64,000 nucleotides of DNA from Fimbriimonadia bacterium (GTDB taxonomy: Bacteria > Armatimonadota > Fimbriimonadia > Fimbriimonadales > Fimbriimonadaceae), in contig JAUIKO010000001.1 in NCBI GenBank assembly GCA_030430755.1, positions 310,001 to 374,000 on the forward strand, written 5' to 3'. This document shows, piece after piece, positions 40,168-48,619 of this stretch. Below the pieces are notes generated by a model, which worked only from the letters and a program-made list of their open reading frames with translations, was not told where the DNA came from and ran no database searches. The translations under genes and the position numbers were made by a program. Within the stretch, counting starts at the first letter, position 1, and every line of letters begins with the position of its first letter.

Positions 40168-43100
40168 TTACTTTAGTAATGAATAATGGCAAGATTTGAA
40201 TTTTTTACCACTTCCACATGGGCACATCTCATTTCGGCTCACTGTTTTGGGATCAACATGTTCAGGCCAGCTACTACTGTCTGAGGAGGATTCTAATAAC
40301 CCTGCCTCGGCAGCAGCTCGTTTTAATTGTATATCTTCAATCGATAGTACCTTTTGATTTTCTTGTTGTTGGTTTAATTTATTAAAAGCAACTCTAAAGA
40401 ATAATTTGACGGCTGAATCTCTTATTTGTTTTAAAGTAGAGTTAAACAGCTCAAATGTTTCTCTCTTATAGGCAACCAATGGATCCATCTGACCATAACC
40501 TCTTAACCCTATCCCTTCTCTTATGTATTCAATGACTTGAAGATGCTCCATCCATTTATCATTAATCATTTGTAGATAAATTCTATATTCAAGATTTTTA
40601 GTTTCATCAACACCTAATTCTGAACTAATCTTGTCGTACAAATTATGAGCATGATCGATACATAATTCAACAATTCCTTTGATATCAGATAAGTCATGAT
40701 TTTTTTCTTTAATATCTGATAAAGATAGAATATCGATCAGAGGTAAGAAATGATTGATTTGCTCATAAAACTGTTTTAAGTCAATCGTATAGTTACCGTT
40801 GTCAGTAGGAATGAAATGATCCTCTGCTATCTCTGATATTACATCAGCGATGCTTTGTTTTAAATCATGAGTGACATCTCTTTTTCTAAGGAGGACTTCC
40901 CTACGCATAGAATAAATATGTTCTCTTTGAGAGTTCAGGACATCATCATACTCAAGAGTATGTTTTCTAGACTCAAAAAAATGATTTTCTATTCTTTCTT
41001 GAGTTTTCTTAATCATTTTTGATAAGAATTTAGCTTGTACTTCTTCTGTATTTGGCCAGCTTTTAAGTAATGGATTTTCCATCATTTTAGGATTAAACAT
41101 TTTCCATAAATGATCCTCTAATGATACAAAGAAGCGGCTTACTCCTGGATCACCTTGTCTGCCAGCTCTTCCTCTAAGCTGATTGTCTATCCTTCTACTT
41201 TCATGTCTTTCAGTTCCGATAATATAGAGCCCTCCAAGTTTTCTGACCTTTTCAGCTAAACTGCTCTGTTCTTGATCGGTTAGAGGCAATGGAGGGGCTG
41301 CTCTTTCCTTACCACCACGTCTATAATGTTGGAATGTTCCAGAATATTTTTGAGCCATATCTTTATGTATAAACTCTTCTTCATCAATGGATTTTAAAAC
41401 ATTTGTATCAGCAATCCTACCACCTAATAGAATATCGACCCCTCGACCTGCCATATTCGTTGCAATAGTAACAGCACCTTTCCTTCCAGCTTCTGCAATA
41501 ATAACTGCTTCCTGCTCATGATATTTAGCATTTAAAATATTATGTGGGATACCATATTGCAATGTTTCTCGTAACTGATCCTTATGATCCTGTGTGAGTT
41601 GGTAGGTTTTAATAAACCATTGTAGATTATCTTCATCTAGTGGATCACATGGAATTTTTGCTGCAGAGAGATGTGGTTGCAAGGCTTGCACTGATAATTG
41701 AGATAGGTTTTGATTGATCATTTGATCAGCGGCTTTTTTTTCATCTTTTTTTAGATTTTTTCCGTTTTCTTTTTCGTCATAGAGTCTGTCACATAGGATT
41801 AAAAGCTGGATCATATGCGATGTTAATCGTTTAGATACATTCTCGGTCATTTCTATGGATCTTGTTCCCACCAGTACAGGTTGTTGGCGTATATGAGCCT
41901 GGAGTATTTCTCTTACGATTCCACGAAACTTTCCATCGATAGTTTTGAAGATTATATCATCTTCATCTTTACGTACCATGCTTTTGTTCGTAGGAATGGT
42001 GACAACTTCAAGCCCATAAATTTTTCTAAACTCGTCTTCTTCTGTTTTCCCTGTACCTGTCATTCCTGAGAGTTTATGATAGAGTCTAAATAAATTTTGG
42101 AAAGTAATAACTGCTACTGTTTGACTTTCTCTTTGGACAGGAACTCCTTCTTTTGCTTCGAGAGCTTGATGAAGTCCATCTGAATATCTTCTTCCAAACA
42201 TCAACCGACCAGTGTTTTCATCAACGATAACGACTTCTCTATTTCTAACGACATAATCAATGTCTTTATCAAACAAGGCATAAGCTTTAACACTTGCGTT
42301 AACATGGTGGAATAGTTTTGGATTGCTAGCAATATTATCTATGTGTAAGGAGCTTTCAACAAAGTCCATACCCTCCTCAGTTAAACTAGCTGTATGATTT
42401 TTCTTTTCTACAGTATAGTGGACATCTAGTTTTAAATTTTTAGTGACTTGATTAACCATGTTGTAGATACTAACATCGTCACTAGATGGGCCACTGATAA
42501 TATGAGGTGTTCTTGCTTCATCAATAAGAATAGAGTCTACTTCGTCGATAATAGCAAAGTTTAATTCTCTCATTGAAAGTTGAGTGGGTTCAAAAGCCAT
42601 ATTGTCACGGAGATAGTCAAATCCAAATTCATGATTGGTTCCATAGGTTATATCACATGCATATGCTTCTCTTCTACTACAACTGACTAAATTGGTATAT
42701 CTAGGATCTTCATTTTCAGCTCCAGGATGATATTTGTAATTTCCTCCTATTTCATCAGAATCTGAGGATTGTCCTTGAATAATTCCTAAGCTTAGTTTTA
42801 AGAAATCATATACAGGTCCCATCCAAACAGCATCTCTTCTGGCTAAGTAGTCATTTACGGTTACAAGATGTGTTCCTTTTCCAGATAAGGCATTGAGATA
42901 CATAGGTGCTACAGCTACGAGGGTTTTTCCTTCTCCAGTTTTCATTTCTGAAATCTTTCCATGGTGAAGAACAATACCTCCTATTAACTGTACGTCGAAT
43001 TGACGCATTCTCAACGTTCTCCACGTAGCTTCTCTGACTACTGCAAACGCTTCTGGTAATATATCATCAAGTGTTTTACCATTTTGAAGTAAATCACGAA

Positions 43101-43242
43101 AATAGTACGTTTTATTACTTAATTCTTCATCAGATAATGAATTTATTTCGGGTTCGAAATCGTTAATTTGTTTAACGATTGGCATAATAGCTTTTATTTC
43201 TCTATCACTTTTATCAAAAATTCTTCTTAAAAATCCTACCAT
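40168..43242 (-). CDS. secA: Preprotein translocase ATPase SecA
   Basis: The 1024-aa protein has the DEAD motor with MKTGEGKTLVAVAP, CDITYGTNHEFGFDYLRDNM, IIDEVDSILIDEARTPHIISG, the preprotein cross-linking domain, SGMTGTG, TNMAGRGVDILLGG, RRIDNQLRGRAGRQGDPG, the helical wing and scaffold, and a C-terminal SEC-C zinc motif (CPCGSGKKFKSCH). It drives secretion through SecYEG. It is about 100 residues longer than the common form, with extra segments near residue 157-190 (before CSRREAYACDITYG) and near 485-570 (before HNILNAKYHEQEA), as seen in several non-proteobacterial phyla. AGGAA lies 6 nt before ATG 43242. Confidence 0.97.
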   Translation of the reverse strand: MVGFLRRIFDKSDREIKAIMPIVKQINDFEPEINSLSDEELSNKTYYFRDLLQNGKTLDDILPEAFAVVREATWRTLRMRQFDVQLIGGIVLHHGKISEMKTGEGKTLVAVAPMYLNALSGKGTHLVTVNDYLARRDAVWMGPVYDFLKLSLGIIQGQSSDSDEIGGNYKYHPGAENEDPRYTNLVSCSRREAYACDITYGTNHEFGFDYLRDNMAFEPTQLSMRELNFAIIDEVDSILIDEARTPHIISGPSSDDVSIYNMVNQVTKNLKLDVHYTVEKKNHTASLTEEGMDFVESSLHIDNIASNPKLFHHVNASVKAYALFDKDIDYVVRNREVVIVDENTGRLMFGRRYSDGLHQALEAKEGVPVQRESQTVAVITFQNLFRLYHKLSGMTGTGKTEEDEFRKIYGLEVVTIPTNKSMVRKDEDDIIFKTIDGKFRGIVREILQAHIRQQPVLVGTRSIEMTENVSKRLTSHMIQLLILCDRLYDEKENGKNLKKDEKKAADQMINQNLSQLSVQALQPHLSAAKIPCDPLDEDNLQWFIKTYQLTQDHKDQLRETLQYGIPHNILNAKYHEQEAVIIAEAGRKGAVTIATNMAGRGVDILLGGRIADTNVLKSIDEEEFIHKDMAQKYSGTFQHYRRGGKERAAPPLPLTDQEQSSLAEKVRKLGGLYIIGTERHESRRIDNQLRGRAGRQGDPGVSRFFVSLEDHLWKMFNPKMMENPLLKSWPNTEEVQAKFLSKMIKKTQERIENHFFESRKHTLEYDDVLNSQREHIYSMRREVLLRKRDVTHDLKQSIADVISEIAEDHFIPTDNGNYTIDLKQFYEQINHFLPLIDILSLSDIKEKNHDLSDIKGIVELCIDHAHNLYDKISSELGVDETKNLEYRIYLQMINDKWMEHLQVIEYIREGIGLRGYGQMDPLVAYKRETFELFNSTLKQIRDSAVKLFFRVAFNKLNQQQENQKVLSIEDIQLKRAAAEAGLLESSSDSSSWPEHVDPKTVSRNEMCPCGSGKKFKSCHYSLLK

Positions 43243-43332
43243 AACAGTTCCTGTAATTATATTTTAATAACCGATTCGTTAATATTTATCTTTAACGAAT
43301 GCACTCTTTTTTATAAATATCGTAAGTAAAGT

Positions 43333-43680
43333 TTATATGAAATTCAGGTGGTAGGGTCCTGCTCGGAGTGGGTTATCTTTTGTTGTTAGTAGTTTAATAC
43401 TTCTGATGTTAAGTTTAGTGAAAAAACAAGGCTGAATTTTTAGATGATCAATTTTTCTAGAAGATAGATTTTTTCTATGTATACGGTGTGTTATTTTATA
43501 TTTTTTAGATAATTTATGGCTTAGAGGATGATTGCTGATTTGTTTATTAGATTCATGATGGATTAGGAAATAATTTGAGAATGAGCAAACACCAGTGAAT
43601 TCAGCATGCGATATGCATACAGCTAATAAGCTTGAAATAAACTTGATATATATATGTATGTGATTATTACTCTTTTCCAA
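43333..43680 (-). CDS. Possible small secreted hypothetical protein, 115 aa
   Basis: The frame begins with TTG 43680 behind AGGA about 8 nt upstream. The N-terminus (YIKFISSLLAVCISHAEF) resembles a signal peptide; the rest is basic and His/Lys/Ser-rich with no family signature. Absence of an ATG and unusual composition leave doubt that it is real. A 12-bp inverted repeat lies just upstream (43696-43744). Confidence 0.35.
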   Translation of the reverse strand: MEKSNNHIHIYIKFISSLLAVCISHAEFTGVCSFSNYFLIHHESNKQISNHPLSHKLSKKYKITHRIHRKNLSSRKIDHLKIQPCFFTKLNIRSIKLLTTKDNPLRAGPYHLNFI

Positions 43681-43695
43681 AAACTATCCTAAACT

Positions 43696-43744
43696 TGTTT
43701 CATTCAACCAAGTATATATATATTATAACTGATTGAATGAAACA
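43696..43744. repeat. 12-bp inverted repeat with 25-nt loop
   Basis: TGTTTCATTCAA (43696-43707) is the exact reverse complement of TTGAATGAAACA (43733-43744). The AT-rich loop contains TATATATATATTATAA. It lies between two small leftward genes encoding signal-peptide proteins and could be a terminator of the upstream gene or a regulator-binding site. Confidence 0.5.
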
Positions 43745-43804
43745 CACTGATAATATTTAGACGTAAATTACAAGAGATAAGTTGAAAACTTGATTTTAAA
43801 ATAC

Positions 43805-44404
43805 TTAAGACTGTTTTTCCATTGACCAATCGGATATTTCTATTCCACCTTGACCAATATTCCATCTAACGAAAAGACATTTTGCTAAGGCTCTTCCAAG
43901 TACTATATTTGCATCTTGATCTCGATTCATCGTTTTAGAAGCATAATAGTGATCGTTAATTTTTTCTCCAGGATGAATAACGACTCTATCTAACTTTAAA
44001 TTAAAGTTATCAGAACCTAATGTTAGTCCTTTGATTCTTCTAGATGATAAATGTATATCTTTTCCATCAAATTTCATAAGGATTGGAAGTCGCATGCCAA
44101 AACCGTGTGTTGAAGATTCAGAGAGTTCAAATTCAATGTTATTGACTATTTCAAAGCTTTTGTTTTCTGCGGAATCTTCGTGAATGGTAATGTCATTAAA
44201 TTCTAGCATTACTGATTGATCGAACTCTTGAAGCCAACTTGGTACAGAGATGCCAAAACAACCTGATGAAGATTGCTTTACGACCATTCTCAATGAACAT
44301 TTAAAGCACCACTGATCTTTTTCAATTTCTTGATTAGCCTGAATATGAATCGATGTAATGAAAGCTAGTAAAATAAAAATTGATTTTTTAAAATAATTAT
44401 GCAT
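43805..44404 (-). CDS. Secreted/periplasmic hypothetical protein, 199 aa
   Basis: A clear signal peptide (MHNYFKKSIFILLAFITSIHIQANQ) with AxA-like cleavage is followed by ~175 residues of alternating strands (CSLRMVVKQSSSGCFGISVP, SVMLEFNDITIH, SFEIVNNIEFELSES, NFNLKLDRVVIHPG) and a closing GIEISDWSMEKQS. Four cysteines could form disulfides. I do not recognise a family; flagellar, pilus or surface roles are possible from the neighbouring fliS, but nothing proves it. Confidence 0.65.
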   Translation of the reverse strand: MHNYFKKSIFILLAFITSIHIQANQEIEKDQWCFKCSLRMVVKQSSSGCFGISVPSWLQEFDQSVMLEFNDITIHEDSAENKSFEIVNNIEFELSESSTHGFGMRLPILMKFDGKDIHLSSRRIKGLTLGSDNFNLKLDRVVIHPGEKINDHYYASKTMNRDQDANIVLGRALAKCLFVRWNIGQGGIEISDWSMEKQS

Positions 44405-44611
44405 ATATCACCTCTAGATTGCAGAATATCAAAAAACTGCAATGCAACATTAATATACTTGCCAGTTCTCAGCAATAGGTTAGGTTTTTAAAATGATTTA
44501 TCGAGAATAAAGAAAATATTATATTATATTTAACATGACAAGTAAAATGTATAAATTTAACTATAAAGTATAATTCATTGCACCTAAAATACTATTATAT
44601 ATATAAGGCTG

Positions 44612-45037
44612 GTGAATAATTTGTCTCAAAATAATTATGTTGATGAATATAGAAAAAATGCGGTGATGAGCGCTACTCCTCTACAGTTAATTGTAATGCT
44701 TTATGATGGGTCTCTAAGATTTTTAGATCTTGGAATTAAAGCCATGAAATCTAAAAAATATTATGAGCAAAATGAAAATTTTCAAAAGGCTCAAAAGATT
44801 ATAGTTGAGCTGATATCAAGTCTTAATGAAGAGGCTGGTGGTGAAATAGCCAGTAATCTTAAAAATATATATGTTTTTATTTACGATAGTCTTGTTAAAT
44901 CAAACTTAGAAGATGATGTGGAATTAGCCCTGAAATGTAGAAAAATCATAGCTGATCTTAGAGGCGCTTGGTACGATGTTGAAAAAAAACAAAAAAAATC
45001 AGATGTTAAAGACAATAAAGACAAAATAAATGCGTGA
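44612..45037 (+). CDS. fliS: Flagellin export chaperone FliS
   Basis: The 141-aa product begins at GTG 44612 and shows the FliS pattern: YVDEYRKNAVMSATPLQLIVMLYDGSLRFLDLGIKAM, then KAQKIIVELISSLNEEAGGEIASNLKNIYVFIYDSLVKSNL, ending ADLRGAWYDV. FliS binds the C-terminus of flagellin in the cytoplasm, preventing early polymerisation and guiding it to the export gate. This shows the organism builds flagella, although no flagellin or fliD is in the window. It overlaps the following helical protein by 8 bp. Confidence 0.92.
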   Translation: MNNLSQNNYVDEYRKNAVMSATPLQLIVMLYDGSLRFLDLGIKAMKSKKYYEQNENFQKAQKIIVELISSLNEEAGGEIASNLKNIYVFIYDSLVKSNLEDDVELALKCRKIIADLRGAWYDVEKKQKKSDVKDNKDKINA

Positions 45038-45374
45038 AATTAAAAATTTAGAACATAGTGTGATGTCTTTGTGGACAACCTTATCACTGTTCAAGCAAAA
45101 AACAGTCAAGAAAGATCTTGTTCAGAAAGATTTTCACTTTCTATGTGAAAATCTTATTGAAAATGAAGAGATTTTAGATGATATTTTAAAGAATTATCAC
45201 AAGATTAAGTTAAATGATAAATTATCAGAGATACCCCCAGAAACCATTTCACAGATTTCATTAGGGATTGATTTATTAAACGATATTAGATTATATGTTC
45301 AAAAAGAGTCCAAGAAACTTATCCTAGATATTAAAAAAATTAAGAATAGAATACAATCTATGAAAAATTATTAA
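45030..45374 (+). CDS. Small helical protein paired with FliS (FliT-like by position)
   Basis: The 114-aa product is almost entirely charged helix (REIKNLEHSVMSLWTTLSLF, FHFLCENLIENEEILDDILKNY, KKLILDIKKIKNRIQ). Small helical proteins encoded directly after fliS are often FliT-like chaperones or FliS partners. The 8-bp overlap implies coordinated production. There is no specific motif, so the function is inferred. Confidence 0.5.
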   Translation: MREIKNLEHSVMSLWTTLSLFKQKTVKKDLVQKDFHFLCENLIENEEILDDILKNYHKIKLNDKLSEIPPETISQISLGIDLLNDIRLYVQKESKKLILDIKKIKNRIQSMKNY

Positions 45375-45443
45375 AAAACGGACAAGAACGCTTTCTGTTT
45401 CATTTAAAATTTAAAAATTAGGTAGAATTATTAATATAAGTAC

Positions 45444-45519
45444 GCCCCTGTAGCTCAGAGGATAGAGCAGCAGCCTTCTAAGCTGTTGGCCGCAGGTTCG
45501 ACTCCTGCCGGGGGCGCCA
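45444..45519 (+). tRNA. tRNA-Arg, anticodon TCT
   Basis: The cloverleaf has acceptor GCCCCTG/CGGGGGC, D arm GCTC/GAGC, anticodon loop CTTCTAA between GCAGC and GCTGT, T arm with GGTTCGACTCC, and encoded CCA. It reads AGA and AGG, the favoured arginine codons of an AT-rich genome. Confidence 0.95.
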
Positions 45520-45574
45520 ATTTCTTTCTTCTTCTAATTAATTCAAGAAAACTTCCAAAAATATATTATAAACA

Positions 45575-46711
45575 ATGACTTCAGGAAGAGCTCTACTGCT
45601 AGTTTTAGATGGTTGTGGGGCAGGATTTACCCCCGATTATTTAGAATATGGCGATATAGAACCCGGTAATACAATCAAGAATGTTTGGAATGCCAACAAT
45701 GGATTGAATTTACCGCATTTAACAAAAGTCGGTTTTTTAAATGCGTGTGGAGTTGACACTAAGGCGGAATTCAGTTATGCTGGGAAACTATATCCATTAT
45801 CAAGAGGAAAAGATTCTGCAACAGGACACTGGGAGATGATGGGAATTACAACAACAGTTCCCTATCCAACGTATCCAGATGGTTTTCCTGATGAACTGCT
45901 CAGACTAATTGAAAAAAAATTCGGAATTAAATTTCTTTGTAATCAACCTATAAGTGGTACAGATGCGATTTTCAGATATGGTAAGAACCATATCGTTTCA
46001 AAAGATCTTATTTTGTATACGAGTGCTGATAGTGTATTACAGATAGCTGCACATGAAGACGTAATCCCTGTTGAAAAGCTATACGAAATTTGTAGATATG
46101 CTAGAGAAATTTGTATGCATCCACATCTCATTCAAAGGATAATAGCAAGGCCTTTTATAACAGATTCTGAAGGAAATTTTGTTCGGACAACAAACCGTAA
46201 GGATTTTCCTGCAAAAGCACCTCATAATTTTATTGATGAATACGCTAAAAATACTCAAGAAATGGTTTATGGTATAGGTGTTGTTCCAGAACTGTTTAAT
46301 CATAGAGGGTTTATTCATATTGAAAGGACACAATCTAATAATGATCATTATGAAAAACTCTTAGAAGCATTAGACTCTTCACATAGATTTATTTTTGCTA
46401 ACTTTGAAGATTTTGATATGTTATACGGTCATAGAAATGATCCCATCGGTTTTGGAAGATGCTTAGAAGAATTTGATCAAATGCTTGGATCTATATTAGA
46501 TAAATTAACTAACGAAGATATATTGATATTAACAGCTGATCATGGAAATGATCCAACAACGAAAGGAACGGATCACAGTAGAGAGTATGTTCCGTTTGTA
46601 CTCTATAATGAAAATATTCTCTATTCGGATATTGGCACAAAATTTGGTCTTGGATTAATTGCAAAAACGATAGGAAACTACTTTAATAGTGGCAAAATTG
46701 TGATACCCTAA
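45575..46711 (+). CDS. deoB: Phosphopentomutase
   Basis: The 378-aa protein matches DeoB: LLLVLDGCGAGFTPDY with the metal-binding Asp, NTIKNVW, GKDSATGHWEMMGI with the Thr/His of the alkaline-phosphatase-like core, PISGTDAIFRYG, LYTSADSVLQIAAHED, and LTADHGNDPTTKGTDHSREYVP with the second metal site. It interconverts ribose-1-phosphate and ribose-5-phosphate, joining nucleoside salvage to the pentose phosphate pathway. It stands alone between a tRNA and RNase J. TATTAT ends 5 nt before the ATG and no ribosome site is seen. Confidence 0.95.
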   Translation: MTSGRALLLVLDGCGAGFTPDYLEYGDIEPGNTIKNVWNANNGLNLPHLTKVGFLNACGVDTKAEFSYAGKLYPLSRGKDSATGHWEMMGITTTVPYPTYPDGFPDELLRLIEKKFGIKFLCNQPISGTDAIFRYGKNHIVSKDLILYTSADSVLQIAAHEDVIPVEKLYEICRYAREICMHPHLIQRIIARPFITDSEGNFVRTTNRKDFPAKAPHNFIDEYAKNTQEMVYGIGVVPELFNHRGFIHIERTQSNNDHYEKLLEALDSSHRFIFANFEDFDMLYGHRNDPIGFGRCLEEFDQMLGSILDKLTNEDILILTADHGNDPTTKGTDHSREYVPFVLYNENILYSDIGTKFGLGLIAKTIGNYFNSGKIVIP

Positions 46712-46840
46712 TGGTAGGAGAATTTAAAAAGGAGTTAGTATTATTAATTCCCCTTGTTTAACAAATATGTTAATGTAATGTTTTATTATTTAAAGCATTG
46801 TTTTATTTTATGAATTAAAGGGTTATAATATTACTTATTA

Positions 46841-48496
46841 ATGAATATGGATAATGTTAAGGTCATCCCTCTTGGTGGAGCGGGTGAAATAGGAAAGAAT
46901 TGTACTGTAGTTACTCAGGGCGATGATATGGTAATGATAGACTGTGGTTTATCATTCCCCCACGAGGAAATGCATGGAGTGGATATTGTTATTCCAGATT
47001 TTAGTTATGTTGTAGAACATAAAAAAAAATTAAAAGGAATTTTTCTGACGCATGCACACGAAGATCATGTAGGAGCATTAAGCTTTCTCATTACAAAAGT
47101 AAAGGCTCCAGTTTATGGAAGTCACTTTACTATAGAAATGCTCAAAGCTAAATTAAGTGAAAAAATAGACATTTCAAAAGTGGATTTTCGTGTATTTGAT
47201 TCAGGAGAAAAGATTAAGGCAGGTGAATTAACTATAGAGCCTATTCGAATTACTCACTCGATTCCAGGAAATAATGCGCTAGCAGTAAAAACGAAGTATG
47301 GAATTGTGTTATTTACAGGTGATTTTAAGTTTGACTTTACTCCTGTTGATGGAAAATTGACGGATCTCAATAGACTCTCAGAACTTGCTTCTGAAGGTGT
47401 TGTTTGTCTATTATCAGATAGTACGAATGTAGAAAGAGAAGGTTGGTCGCATAGTGAGAAAAGTGTTGCAGAAGGGTTAAAGAAAGTTTTCACTGAGGCA
47501 CTTGGCCGGATATTAATTACTACATTTGCAAGCAATATTCACCGTATGCAGCAGGCTTTTGATATGGCAGAAGCTACTGGTAGAAAAGTTGCTATAGCTG
47601 GACGTAGAATGGAGCAGAGTGTGGATACTTGTATCAAATTAGGATACATGAAAGTAAGTAAAGACACACATATTAGATTAAATGAATTAAGTAAGTATGA
47701 ACCTCACGAATTAATTATTTTAACTACCGGTAGCCAAGGAGAACCTCTTTCTGCTTTAGTCCAAATGTCTAAGGATGAATATTCAAGATTGAAAATAAAC
47801 GAAGGAGATACGGTATTGTATTCTGCAAGACCTATTCCTGGAAATGAGTCAGCTATTTGGAGAACTGTGAATCGGTTATTTAAATTTGGTGCTAATGTTA
47901 TCTACGATAGCCCTACGCCAATACATGTTTCAGGACATGGGCATCAGGAAGAGCTAAAGATGATGATTAACTTAGTTAGACCCTTTTATTTAGCACCTAT
48001 CCATGGTGAACCAAGACACCAGCACTTGTACTGCAATATAGCGCGGAATATGGGTTATCCAGAACATAGAATATTTACGTTGAGTAATGGAACTCCGTTA
48101 GTAATAACAGAATCCAATGCTACGATCGATTTACCTGTCAGCTCTGGTGAAGTTCTTGTAGATAGTAGCGGAAAGCTTGGAGTATCAAATTTTGTTCTGA
48201 AAGACAGAGCTGCCTTAGCAAAAGATGGAGTGATATCTATCAATTTAGCTTATGATACTAAGAAAAATTGCTTTGTAGGTGGTATTGAAATTTCATCGAA
48301 AGGTTTTTCTGGAAATTCTCAACTTTTGAAGCAATTTGCTTCTGTTCTAGAAGATTATATCACTACGCATAAAGATTTGAAATCAAAACAAAATCATGAT
48401 AAACAAGCAATGATCAATGATTTTTCAAGTCAATGGTTGTATAAGAAAAATAGATATAAACCTGTTGTCATAACAAGTGTCATGCACTTAAGTTAA
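46841..48496 (+). CDS. rnj: Ribonuclease J
   Basis: The 551-aa metallo-beta-lactamase/beta-CASP nuclease has VIPLGGAGEIGKNCTVV, the zinc motif THAHEDHVGAL, FTGDFKFD, LLSDSTNVEREGWSHSE, the beta-CASP segment ILITTFASNIHRMQQA, TTGSQGEPLSAL, and the C-terminal HVSGHGHQEELKMMINL and PIHGEPRHQHLY motifs. It is a 5'-3' exonuclease and endonuclease for mRNA decay and rRNA maturation, typical of Firmicutes, Cyanobacteria and some alphaproteobacteria. TATAAT lies 11 nt before ATG 46841. Confidence 0.96.
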   Translation: MNMDNVKVIPLGGAGEIGKNCTVVTQGDDMVMIDCGLSFPHEEMHGVDIVIPDFSYVVEHKKKLKGIFLTHAHEDHVGALSFLITKVKAPVYGSHFTIEMLKAKLSEKIDISKVDFRVFDSGEKIKAGELTIEPIRITHSIPGNNALAVKTKYGIVLFTGDFKFDFTPVDGKLTDLNRLSELASEGVVCLLSDSTNVEREGWSHSEKSVAEGLKKVFTEALGRILITTFASNIHRMQQAFDMAEATGRKVAIAGRRMEQSVDTCIKLGYMKVSKDTHIRLNELSKYEPHELIILTTGSQGEPLSALVQMSKDEYSRLKINEGDTVLYSARPIPGNESAIWRTVNRLFKFGANVIYDSPTPIHVSGHGHQEELKMMINLVRPFYLAPIHGEPRHQHLYCNIARNMGYPEHRIFTLSNGTPLVITESNATIDLPVSSGEVLVDSSGKLGVSNFVLKDRAALAKDGVISINLAYDTKKNCFVGGIEISSKGFSGNSQLLKQFASVLEDYITTHKDLKSKQNHDKQAMINDFSSQWLYKKNRYKPVVITSVMHLS

Positions 48497-48508
48497 AAGT
48501 TCAGTTAC

Positions 48509-48550
48509 TAGTTTATATATTGATAAGGAGTCTTTTCAATATATAAGCTA
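48509..48550 (+). terminator. Hairpin downstream of RNase J
   Basis: TAGTTTATATATTGA (48509-48523) pairs with TCAATATATAAGCTA (48536-48550) with one G-T wobble across a 12-nt loop, 12 bp after the stop codon. Confidence 0.6.
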
Positions 48551-48619
48551 GCTGTAAATGTTGCTTATTCCCTCTTTAAACTATTCATTTTACTTATTTT
48601 TACCAAAGATATTATTGAA

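Noticed and set aside
43333-43680. Treating the TTG-started 115-codon frame as certain
   Set aside because: No ATG, unusual composition and no homologue by eye; listed only with low confidence.
45943-46348. Antisense frames across deoB
   Set aside because: They mirror the deoB coding sequence and show no independent signals.
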